A stretch of DNA of 14,832 bases from Desulfobacterales bacterium HSG17. Its GTDB lineage: Bacteria; Desulfobacterota; Desulfobacteria; Desulfobacterales; Desulfococcaceae. Shown in pieces: positions 9,682 through 14,832 of this stretch (position 1 is the stretch's first letter; each line of letters opens with the position of its first letter). A program made the translations under genes and the position numbers. The stretch spans positions 1-14,832 of the forward strand of contig JAUCGD010000069.1 in the NCBI GenBank assembly GCA_030377945.1, given 5' to 3'. Below the pieces are notes generated by a model. It saw only the letters and a program-made list of their open reading frames with translations, did no database searches and was not told the origin of the DNA.

Positions 9682-11732
9682 GCAATTCCAATAATATTAT
9701 ACATATAAAAAACCTTGTTACTGCATTTGATACTGAAGCAGGAATAATTCACGCGGTTGATGATGTAAGTTTCTCGGTTCCCAAAGGCAAAACCCTTGGC
9801 ATTGTTGGGGAGTCAGGATGCGGCAAAAGTGTTACAGCCCTTTCCATAATGCGCCTGCTTCCCCGGCCTGCGGGAAATATTTACAGCGGACAGATTCTAT
9901 TTGAAGATACGGATATTACAAATATTTCCCCTGAGCAGATGAGTAAAATCAGGGGAAACCGCATCTCCATGATATTCCAGGAACCAATGACAGCCTTAAA
10001 CCCGGTTCACAGAATCGGCAAGCAGATCTGCGAGGTTTTTCAGCTTCATTTTCCTGAAATGAAGGATTCAAAGATATATGAAAACTCCCTTGAAATGCTC
10101 AAAAAAGTAGGAATCCCAGAACCAGAACAGCGTTTCAAAGAATATCCCCACCAGATTTCAGGAGGAATGCGGCAGCGAGTCATGATTGCCCTGGCCCTGG
10201 CATGTAAACCTGACATACTAATAGCAGACGAACCCACCACAGCCCTGGATGTAACCATCCAGGCACAGATCCTGACATTGATAAAAAAATTACAGCAGGA
10301 AACCGGCATGTCAGTTATCTTTATCACCCATGACCTTGGAGTAATTGCTGAAATCTGCGATCAGGTAGTGGTAATGTACGCAGGGAAAGTGGCAGAAACA
10401 GCAACAGTTGAAATGTTGTTTGAAAATCCAAAACATCCTTATACACAAGGGCTGCTAACATCTATTCCCCGCCTTGAAACCCCGCGAAAATCTACCCTTA
10501 ATATCATCAGAGGAATGGTTCCTGGCCTCCATGAACTAGCTGAAGGATGCAGATTTCAAAACCGCTGCCCCCATGCAAAAGAAATCTGCAAGACTCAGCC
10601 CCCAATGACCCAGATTAAAAAAGATCATTATGCAGCCTGCTTTTTCAGTGACCAGTTATCAGTGAACAGTGAACAGTTAGCAGTTAGCAGTGAACAATTA
10701 TCAGTTAACAGTGAACAGGATGAACCTGAAATATCCAGCCAACCCACTGATAACTGCTCACTGTTAACTGTTAACTGTCTCAAGGTTTATTTCCCGGTTC
10801 GCTCCGGGATTTTTCTCCGCAAGACCGGCAATGTTCATGCAGTTGACAATATTTCATTTAGCATTAAACAAGGCCAAACCCTGGGGCTTGTCGGTGAGTC
10901 AGGGTGCGGAAAAACAACAGTGGGACGTGCCATAATCAGGCTTTACAATCCCACTGAAGGGCAGGTTTTTTTTCAGGAAAAAGATATAGCAGGCATGGAT
11001 AAAAAAGAGCTTCATGCAATGCGGCGTAATGTTCAGATGATTTTTCAGGACCCTTTTGAATCCCTGAACTCGCGGCATACAGTGGGCAATATCCTGGAAG
11101 AACCTTTTCTCATCCATAAAATAGGAACTCCTGAAGAACGCAGGGCAAATGTTAAAAAACTGCTGGAAAAAGTGGGGCTTTCCCAGTCTGCTGCGGACCG
11201 TTTTCCCCATGAATTCAGCGGGGGCCAGCGCCAGCGTATTGGCATAGCAAGAGCCATAGCCTTAAATCCCAGGCTGCTTGTCTGTGATGAACCTGTGTCA
11301 GCTTTGGATGTATCCATTCAATCCCAGATATTAAACCTGCTTCTTGAACTTCAAAAGGATATGGGACTAACATACTTATTCATATCACATGACCTAACAG
11401 TGGTAAAACATGTATCTGACCATATTGCAGTAATGTACCTGGGTAAAATAGTTGAATACACAGATGCGGAAACCATTTACAAAACCCCTCTCCATCCCTA
11501 CACAAAAGCCCTGCTTTCATCAATACCCATTCCTGTTCCCAATGCAAAAACACAAAAACAGATTCTTTCAGGCGATGTGCCATCCCCTATAAATCCCCCC
11601 TCAGGATGCAGATTCCGCACAAGATGCCCTGTTAAGATGGAAATTTGTGCCATTAAAGAGCCAATACTCTCCCCGGCTCCAAAAACAACCGGGGATGAGC
11701 ACCTTGTGGCCTGTCATCTTGTTTTTAGTTAA
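9678..11732 (+). CDS. Double ATP-binding ABC transporter protein, YejF-type (DppD-DppF fusion)
   Basis: Cytoplasmic ATPase subunit with two complete ABC domains in 684 residues. Domain 1: Walker A GESGCGKS (44-51), signature SGGMRQR (161-167), Walker B LIADEP (181-186), H218, then an oligo_HPY tail with C291, C297, C304 and C321. Domain 2: GESGCGKT (406-413), SGGQRQR (514-520), LLVCDEP (533-539), H571, and a second tail with C644, C650, C657 and C679. Both sites look catalytically intact. In the DppD family these C-terminal cysteines can hold an iron-sulfur cluster. The start is TTG at 9678, overlapping the upstream TGA; no ATG is near and no good ribosome binding site is visible, so translation probably depends on coupling. 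The linker (about residues 325-368) is encoded by a palindromic heptamer repeat. No permease partner is in the window. Confidence 0.93.
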   Translation: MSNSNNIIHIKNLVTAFDTEAGIIHAVDDVSFSVPKGKTLGIVGESGCGKSVTALSIMRLLPRPAGNIYSGQILFEDTDITNISPEQMSKIRGNRISMIFQEPMTALNPVHRIGKQICEVFQLHFPEMKDSKIYENSLEMLKKVGIPEPEQRFKEYPHQISGGMRQRVMIALALACKPDILIADEPTTALDVTIQAQILTLIKKLQQETGMSVIFITHDLGVIAEICDQVVVMYAGKVAETATVEMLFENPKHPYTQGLLTSIPRLETPRKSTLNIIRGMVPGLHELAEGCRFQNRCPHAKEICKTQPPMTQIKKDHYAACFFSDQLSVNSEQLAVSSEQLSVNSEQDEPEISSQPTDNCSLLTVNCLKVYFPVRSGIFLRKTGNVHAVDNISFSIKQGQTLGLVGESGCGKTTVGRAIIRLYNPTEGQVFFQEKDIAGMDKKELHAMRRNVQMIFQDPFESLNSRHTVGNILEEPFLIHKIGTPEERRANVKKLLEKVGLSQSAADRFPHEFSGGQRQRIGIARAIALNPRLLVCDEPVSALDVSIQSQILNLLLELQKDMGLTYLFISHDLTVVKHVSDHIAVMYLGKIVEYTDAETIYKTPLHPYTKALLSSIPIPVPNAKTQKQILSGDVPSPINPPSGCRFRTRCPVKMEICAIKEPILSPAPKTTGDEHLVACHLVFS
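10653..10777 (+). repeat. Heptamer-repeat palindrome read in frame inside the double ATPase
   Basis: Left arm 10653-10718: nine consecutive 7-bp units plus CAG, all variants of CAGTKAN (CAGTTAT, CAGTGAA, CAGTTAG, CAATTAT, CAGTTAA). Right arm 10746-10777: the same heptamer inverted, ACTG recurring every 7 bp five times. Right-arm complement pairs with 10674-10705 at 28 of 32 positions around a 40-nt loop. Because 7 is coprime to 3, it encodes a heptad-like QLSVNSE peptide. Similar CAGTTATCAGTGAACAG strings are, from general knowledge, typical intergenic repeats in some bacterial genomes; here it lies in coding sequence. Confidence 0.9.
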
Positions 11733-11739
11733 AAACTAA
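11725..11739. terminator. Small palindrome spanning both convergent stop codons
   Basis: TTAGTT-AAA-AACTAA covers the TAA of the ATPase gene (11730-11732) and the TAG of the reductase gene on the other strand (complement of 11736-11738). The stem is only 6 bp, AT-rich and without a flanking T run, so any terminator role is weak. Confidence 0.2.
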
Positions 11740-12437
11740 GCTGAACTGCCCATCATTTCCATCATTTTCTGCTGCATCTTCTGTGTAACAACCTTTCGGT
11801 CATGCCCTGATGTCAGACGTTTTCCCAGATGCCTTCCGGCTTCAGCCGCTTTTCCCATAACATCAGTCTGTTTGCTAACATCAGGAATCATTTCAGGAGT
11901 AATCTTCACATCTTTTCCATAAAGCATCTGGGGAACACCGACCCCGCAGGTTTCGCCATATCCGCAGGAATAACAGGCCGCAGCTCCCTGGCCTGTAACC
12001 TTATCAATAGTTTCAATAAAACTATACATAAAAAATTTCTCAATATCATTAGCCGGATGATTCCCTGCCATGCCTCCCACTCCAACGGCAACACCCAGTT
12101 TCCCCCAGAGAGTATCTCCTTCCTGATGCCGGAACTGAAACCATCTTTCAATAAAAGCATGGGTTATGGCGTTCAAGGTTGAATAATAATTGGGAGCACC
12201 GATAACATAGGCATCTGCATTAACAATCTTATCACGAAGCTCTGTCATATCGTCATTAACCTTGCATATATTATCCTTTGCACAGCCAAGGCAGGCAATG
12301 CACCCGCCTATATTTTTTCCCCTCAATGAAACAAGTTCATATTCAATTCCGGTATTTTCAAGAACGGTTTTCACCAGCTTAAAAACACCTGAAGTTTCTT
12401 CTTTTCTGGGACTTCCTGAGATTCCAAGTATTTTCAT
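11736..12437 (-). CDS. Isf-like NADPH-dependent FMN reductase / iron-sulfur flavoprotein
   Basis: Flavodoxin-fold oxidoreductase of 233 residues. The N-terminus MKILGISGSPRK is the FMN phosphate-binding loop of this family. A compact cysteine motif, C46-x2-C49-x2-C52-x5-C58, matches the [4Fe-4S] ligand pattern of archaeal and bacterial Isf proteins. GAPNYYSTLNA (about residues 80-90) is the second flavin-binding segment. Further cysteines at C155, C158 and C164 lie in a Gly-rich stretch near the middle. The C-terminus is a Met-rich helix. It probably moves electrons between reduced carriers and flavin in the cytoplasm, perhaps for oxygen or redox defence (inference from family). It is transcribed alone, converging on the kinase-transport array with 3 bp between stops. 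GAAAGGA at 12445-12451 sits 7 bases before the ATG, which sets the start. Confidence 0.92.
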   Translation of the reverse strand: MKILGISGSPRKEETSGVFKLVKTVLENTGIEYELVSLRGKNIGGCIACLGCAKDNICKVNDDMTELRDKIVNADAYVIGAPNYYSTLNAITHAFIERWFQFRHQEGDTLWGKLGVAVGVGGMAGNHPANDIEKFFMYSFIETIDKVTGQGAAACYSCGYGETCGVGVPQMLYGKDVKITPEMIPDVSKQTDVMGKAAEAGRHLGKRLTSGHDRKVVTQKMQQKMMEMMGSSA

Positions 12438-12444
12438 GTTACAA

Positions 12445-12451
12445 TCCTTTC
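12445..12451 (-). promoter_or_regulatory. Ribosome binding site GAAAGGA for the flavoprotein gene
   Basis: On the minus strand GAAAGGA precedes ATG (complement of 12435-12437) by 7 bases. It resembles the AAAGGA site used by the next minus-strand gene. The region further upstream is AT-rich for about 35 bases and then runs into a palindromic repeat, which leaves little room for a promoter. Confidence 0.7.
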
Positions 12452-12480
12452 TTTTTTTTAATAGTTTAATGATTTATGCA

Positions 12481-12569
12481 ACATTTGTGTAGGGTGCGTT
12501 AGGCCATAGCCGTAACGCACCGGCAAGCTTCAAGGTGCGTTACGCTGCGCTAACGCACCCTACGAATGT
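12481..12569. repeat. MITE/REP-like palindromic element 1 (GGTGCGTTA type)
   Basis: About 89 bp of nested inverted repeats. The outer arms TAGGGTGCGTTA (12490-12501) and TAACGCACCCTA (12551-12562) are perfect over 12 bp, and flanking ACATT/AATGT extends them with a 2-nt bulge. Inner arms GTAACGCACC (12512-12521) and GGTGCGTTAC (12534-12543) are perfect over 10 bp. Each half can also fold alone, giving a cloverleaf-like structure. Strings like GTAGGGTGCGTTA recur between genes in many bacterial genomes. No transposase is present, so it would be non-autonomous. Confidence 0.85.
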
Positions 12570-12585
12570 ATAAATTTTTTTTTTT
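12551..12585 (+). terminator. Possible rho-independent terminator formed by element 1 and an 11-T run
   Basis: The right arm of the palindrome is followed, after TATAAA, by 11 consecutive T (12575-12585) on the + strand. It could stop transcripts that read through from the six-gene array and run antisense over the flavoprotein gene. The T run starts several bases after the stem, so the fit is imperfect. Confidence 0.35.
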
Positions 12586-12592
12586 GGCGCTT

Positions 12593-12713
12593 AAGTACCT
12601 AAAAATATTTTGCCACATTTGTAGGGGCAGGCCCCTGTGCCTGTCCTTGAACGAGGGCAACCACAGGGGATTGTCCCTACAAGAAATGTTATGAAACTTA
12701 TGCACAGGTACTT
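12593..12713. repeat. Outer inverted pair AAGTACCT / AGGTACTT flanking element 2
   Basis: AAGTACCT (12593-12600) and AGGTACTT (12706-12713) are perfect 8-bp inverted copies bracketing element 2. Sequence just inside each is loosely similar when inverted. It may be an older palindrome or a target that element 2 entered; an 8-bp match could also be chance. Confidence 0.35.
12615..12686. repeat. MITE/REP-like palindromic element 2 (GTAGGGGCAGGCCCC type)
   Basis: Arms 12619-12639 (starts TTGTAGGGGCAGG) and 12662-12682 (ends TGTCCCTACAA) are complementary at 18 of 21 positions around a 22-nt loop. The left end is again preceded by ACATTT, as in element 1, and the right end is followed by AAATG. 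The internal sequence differs from element 1. It lies downstream of the minus-strand gene ending at 12740 and could also act as a transcript-end hairpin. Confidence 0.8.
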
Positions 12714-12739
12714 TGTCTTAGCAAATTTTTGATCTAATA

Positions 12740-14527
12740 TTAATTTGACGATTCCAATTCTTTGCCAAGCTTCAGCACCCCCTGAAAAAACGGCTCATCA
12801 AACACGGTTTTAATATAAAATTTCACATCAGCACTGTTTCCCTTAGTTTTTGTTGTTGAGACCAGGTAGTCCAATTTGCTGAGAGCTTTGCTGCTGTTCA
12901 ATGATTTTCCCTTGTTCATCATTGCTGTCATTGCTTTAAAATTATTCAAAGCTTTATCAAGTTCTCCGAAATTCAGATATAAAAGACCTGAATCTGATGA
13001 AAGCTGATCTGCAAGATTTTTGTCCTGAACTTTTGAAATAAAACCTGTTGAAGTCTTTCCTGCCAGAGCTTTTTCCATCATGGGTTTGCTTGCAGTCAGT
13101 ACAAGACTGTTATCCTTTGTGGTAATATAAATCTGAACCATGCCGAAAACAGATACAACCCAGGCTTTATTTTCTCCAATATTTGCTGGAGTAATCATTG
13201 CCTGAACCTTATCAGAAGCATTTGAAATGAATTTTTCAGCAGTTTGATGAAAAAGCTTTTCATCCTTGATAGTTAAAGTGAGAAGCAGATTATAATTCAT
13301 CATATTAATGCTCATACCGTCATAAATGCCAAGATTAATATTGCCTGCAATATTATCAATCACATCCTTTTCAAAATCAATATCATAGACAGCTCTGCAT
13401 TGTTCCAGGAAAAGAGTGAAATCCCTGCTGTCTGTTTCAGACATGGAATCAAGCATTATATTGTAATAAGACGGTGTATGAACAGCCCATGAAGCCAGTA
13501 ACAGCGGGTTATCCGGGATAGAAAGGAGCAGATGCTTATCAAACTTGATTTTTTCCATCAATTCAGAAGTTGGCGAACCTGCTGCAAACTCTATCAGACC
13601 TTTGAAATCAAAATCTTTGCCTGAAAAATCAGCAGAGCCTCCGGCAGCCTTAATATCTTTAAGATAATCAATGCTTCTGCTCATATCAGGAGAGCCGGGT
13701 TTCACGGATTTTCTTAAATTTTCACGGATTGCTTCCAGATTGTTTTTAATTATATTTCCTATATTTGCATAAATAAACAAATCCTTTGAAAGAGTAAGTT
13801 TTGAAACCACTTCCTTAAAATCATCTGTTTCTGAAAGCGGGTCAGCTTTTGAGACCAGGGCCTTTGCATAATCCTGTGCATCTGTGTTAACAGCTTCCGG
13901 GCCTGGATTTATTCCAATAAAGAGATAATCTTCCTTTTCAATTAAATAGAGCTTTTCTGATCTGCCAGGGGATGAATAAACTGTATAATTTTCCTGTGAA
14001 GATGCCACAGCATCCGGGAATTCTTTTTTTACCAGTTTGCCAATAACATTTTTTACCTTTTGCACATCATTTACAGGTATATATAAAAACAGATTTCCCT
14101 GTTCGTAATTATTATCAATCTTATTATCAATGTTATTATCAATCTTCAAATCATTAAAACACAGCCCTGCTTCCCTGTCAGTATCAACACCGGTATTTTT
14201 CAAATCTTCAATAACAAGGGGATTAAAACCCAGTGTGGCTTTTATTTCCTCTAAATCTTGAACAGGGTTTCCAAAAATTGAAGTTTCTGTTATTGATAAT
14301 TGTTTATACATATTTTCAACAGATCCGACATTTAAAACAAAATCAGTCTGTTCAGGCAAAATATTTATTACATGGGGAATTGTTCCGGGTTTATTTTCCT
14401 TAAAGTCAATATCTTTGCTCATGTGCAAAGCATTTTCTAAGGGAGCATCAGATTTATAATATTTCATACCAAAGCCAACAGCTGTCAAAGCAGCTATTAC
14501 AACAAATGCAATAATAATTTTTTTCAT
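12740..14527 (-). CDS. Exported or membrane-anchored protein of unknown function, possibly DUF3352-like
   Basis: 595 residues; not confidently recognised. The start chosen is the ATG complementary to 14525-14527, giving MKKIIIAFVV, because TAAAGGA lies 6 bases upstream and the N-terminus becomes a clean signal/anchor: two Lys, then a hydrophobic stretch to about residue 20. An upstream in-frame ATG at 14572 would add 15 polar residues in front of that signal and has no good ribosome binding site. No lipobox is seen. The rest is soluble, with blocks such as LPEQTDFVLNVGS (about 58-69), GFNPLVIEDLKNTGVD (about 100-115), DYLFIGINPG and DVIDNIAGNINLGIYDG. This spacing, with a strand pair followed by a Gly-rich 'how large is this quantity' segment, resembles DUF3352-type proteins; that link is tentative. 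A low-complexity Asp/Asn/Ile tract sits at 129-140. It is probably monocistronic. Confidence 0.85.
   Translation of the reverse strand: MKKIIIAFVVIAALTAVGFGMKYYKSDAPLENALHMSKDIDFKENKPGTIPHVINILPEQTDFVLNVGSVENMYKQLSITETSIFGNPVQDLEEIKATLGFNPLVIEDLKNTGVDTDREAGLCFNDLKIDNNIDNKIDNNYEQGNLFLYIPVNDVQKVKNVIGKLVKKEFPDAVASSQENYTVYSSPGRSEKLYLIEKEDYLFIGINPGPEAVNTDAQDYAKALVSKADPLSETDDFKEVVSKLTLSKDLFIYANIGNIIKNNLEAIRENLRKSVKPGSPDMSRSIDYLKDIKAAGGSADFSGKDFDFKGLIEFAAGSPTSELMEKIKFDKHLLLSIPDNPLLLASWAVHTPSYYNIMLDSMSETDSRDFTLFLEQCRAVYDIDFEKDVIDNIAGNINLGIYDGMSINMMNYNLLLTLTIKDEKLFHQTAEKFISNASDKVQAMITPANIGENKAWVVSVFGMVQIYITTKDNSLVLTASKPMMEKALAGKTSTGFISKVQDKNLADQLSSDSGLLYLNFGELDKALNNFKAMTAMMNKGKSLNSSKALSKLDYLVSTTKTKGNSADVKFYIKTVFDEPFFQGVLKLGKELESSN
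14109..14144 (-). repeat. 12-bp in-frame tandem repeat, Ile-Asp-Asn-rich
   Basis: Three copies on the + strand: TTATTATCAATC (14109-14120), TTATTATCAATG (14121-14132) and TTATTATCAATC (14133-14144). On the coding strand they give an Ile-Asp-Asn-Asn/Lys tetrapeptide repeat in the unknown exported protein. It has the same unit length as the repeat in the first kinase but an unrelated sequence. Confidence 0.9.
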
Positions 14528-14533
14528 TTTAAA

Positions 14534-14540
14534 TCCTTTA
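14534..14540 (-). promoter_or_regulatory. Ribosome binding site TAAAGGA deciding the start of the exported protein
   Basis: On the minus strand TAAAGGA precedes the ATG at 14527 by 6 bases. This favours the 595-residue product over the longer 610-residue reading. Confidence 0.75.
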
Positions 14541-14617
14541 TAAGTTAAGGTAAATGGCTGTTTTTTACTCATTTCTTCTTATATATAATTTCCATAAGCA
14601 AAATAAAAGTAAAAATG

Positions 14618-14646
14618 TTGACATACTTGTGTTCTGATTTTAATGT
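14618..14646 (+). promoter_or_regulatory. Candidate sigma70-type promoter, rightward
   Basis: Perfect TTGACA at 14618-14623, a 17-base spacer, then TAATGT at 14641-14646, a poor -10 match. It points toward the right edge, where an open frame begins at 14782. Context is weak. Confidence 0.25.
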
Positions 14647-14781
14647 AAGAATAAGAATTTTCTTCAGCTTGTAACTTTGAATCAGGATGGTCAGGATGTT
14701 AAAGGCCTCAACGCTAATATTTTTTGACCCTTTTATGCTAAGTTTAATTGCCCCCACATTGCACAACAATTAATTCTGAAA

Positions 14782-14832
14782 ATGCGTTATAAAATTGAAG
14801 CCCTGCTATCCCGCCCTAAAAAAAAGAAAAGT
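14782..14832 (+). CDS. Possible start of a gene running off the right edge
   Basis: ATG at 14782 opens a frame that stays open to the last base (17 codons, MRYKIEALLSRPKKKKS). No Shine-Dalgarno sequence is obvious, and 17 codons are too few to judge. The same frame is open upstream to a TGA at 14725-14727 without another ATG. Confidence 0.2.
   Translation, partial: MRYKIEALLSRPKKKKS

Larger units (their letters stand above)
14528..14832. other. Mostly non-coding right-hand region
   Basis: AT-rich and without a supported complete gene. It should hold the minus-strand promoter of the exported-protein gene; a TATATA-rich stretch near 14580-14587 is a possible -10 on that strand. It also holds a candidate rightward promoter (14618-14646), a 9-bp direct repeat with TCAGGATG at 14682-14689 and 14691-14698, and a possible gene start at 14782. 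A 66-codon minus-strand frame across it lacks a ribosome binding site and recognisable protein features. Confidence 0.5.

Noticed and set aside
10653..10718. Heptamer array as a CRISPR
   Set aside because: Units are contiguous 7-mers without spacers, lie in a coding frame and have an inverted partner.
11829..12182. 117-codon + strand frame over the flavoprotein gene
   Set aside because: It is a shadow of the minus-strand gene, which has full FMN and Fe-S motifs.
12593..12739. Small RNA or tRNA gene in the gap before the exported-protein gene
   Set aside because: The structure is explained by palindromic elements; no tRNA-like TTCGA loop or acceptor pairing was found.
14528..14572. Upstream ATG at 14572 as start of the exported protein
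   Set aside because: It has no good ribosome binding site and would put 15 polar residues before an otherwise standard signal sequence.
14569..14769. 66-codon minus-strand open frame
   Set aside because: No ribosome binding site, composition typical of AT-rich non-coding DNA, and it overlaps the control region and a short direct repeat.

Overview
The window is AT-rich, gene-dense bacterial DNA. It carries hybrid histidine kinases, a c-type-heme sensor domain, an Isf-like iron-sulfur flavoprotein and several short palindromic intergenic repeats. This fits an anaerobic, sensor-rich Gram-negative bacterium, most likely a Desulfobacterales-type sulfate reducer. The taxonomic call is inference from gene style; no marker gene is present.

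Bases 1-11732 (+ strand) form one tightly packed, probably translationally coupled array of six genes. Four are sensor kinases: a MASE3 hybrid kinase cut off by the left edge of the window; a soluble REC-HisKA-HATPase-REC kinase; a membrane kinase with a periplasmic DUF3365 domain carrying a CxxCH heme motif, then GAF, HisKA, HATPase and REC; and a short REC-kinase. They are followed by a YejA-like family-5 periplasmic peptide-binding protein and a fused double ATPase of the YejF/DppD-DppF type. Junctions are ATGA, ATGA, a 16-nt gap with a strong ribosome binding site, TAATG and TTGA. No permease gene lies between the binding protein and the ATPase, and no DNA-binding output regulator is present. 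The array therefore reads as a multi-input sensory module physically joined to half of a peptide transporter.

The oddest element is inside the double ATPase. The linker between the two ATPase halves is built from a 7-bp tandem repeat (nine full CAGTKAN-like units) followed by an inverted copy. It makes a long hairpin that is read in frame, with unit variants placed so that no stop codon arises. Part of the second ATPase domain's first strand is encoded by the repeat.

Bases 11736-12437 (- strand) hold an Isf-like NADPH-dependent FMN reductase/iron-sulfur flavoprotein, converging on the array with only 3 bp between stop codons. Bases 12438-12739 have no gene but hold two unrelated palindromic MITE/REP-like elements with similar outer ends, the first followed by an 11-T run. 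Bases 12740-14527 (- strand) encode a 595-residue exported or membrane-anchored protein of unknown function, possibly related to DUF3352 proteins. The last 305 bases are mostly non-coding, with a candidate rightward promoter and a possible gene start running off the edge.
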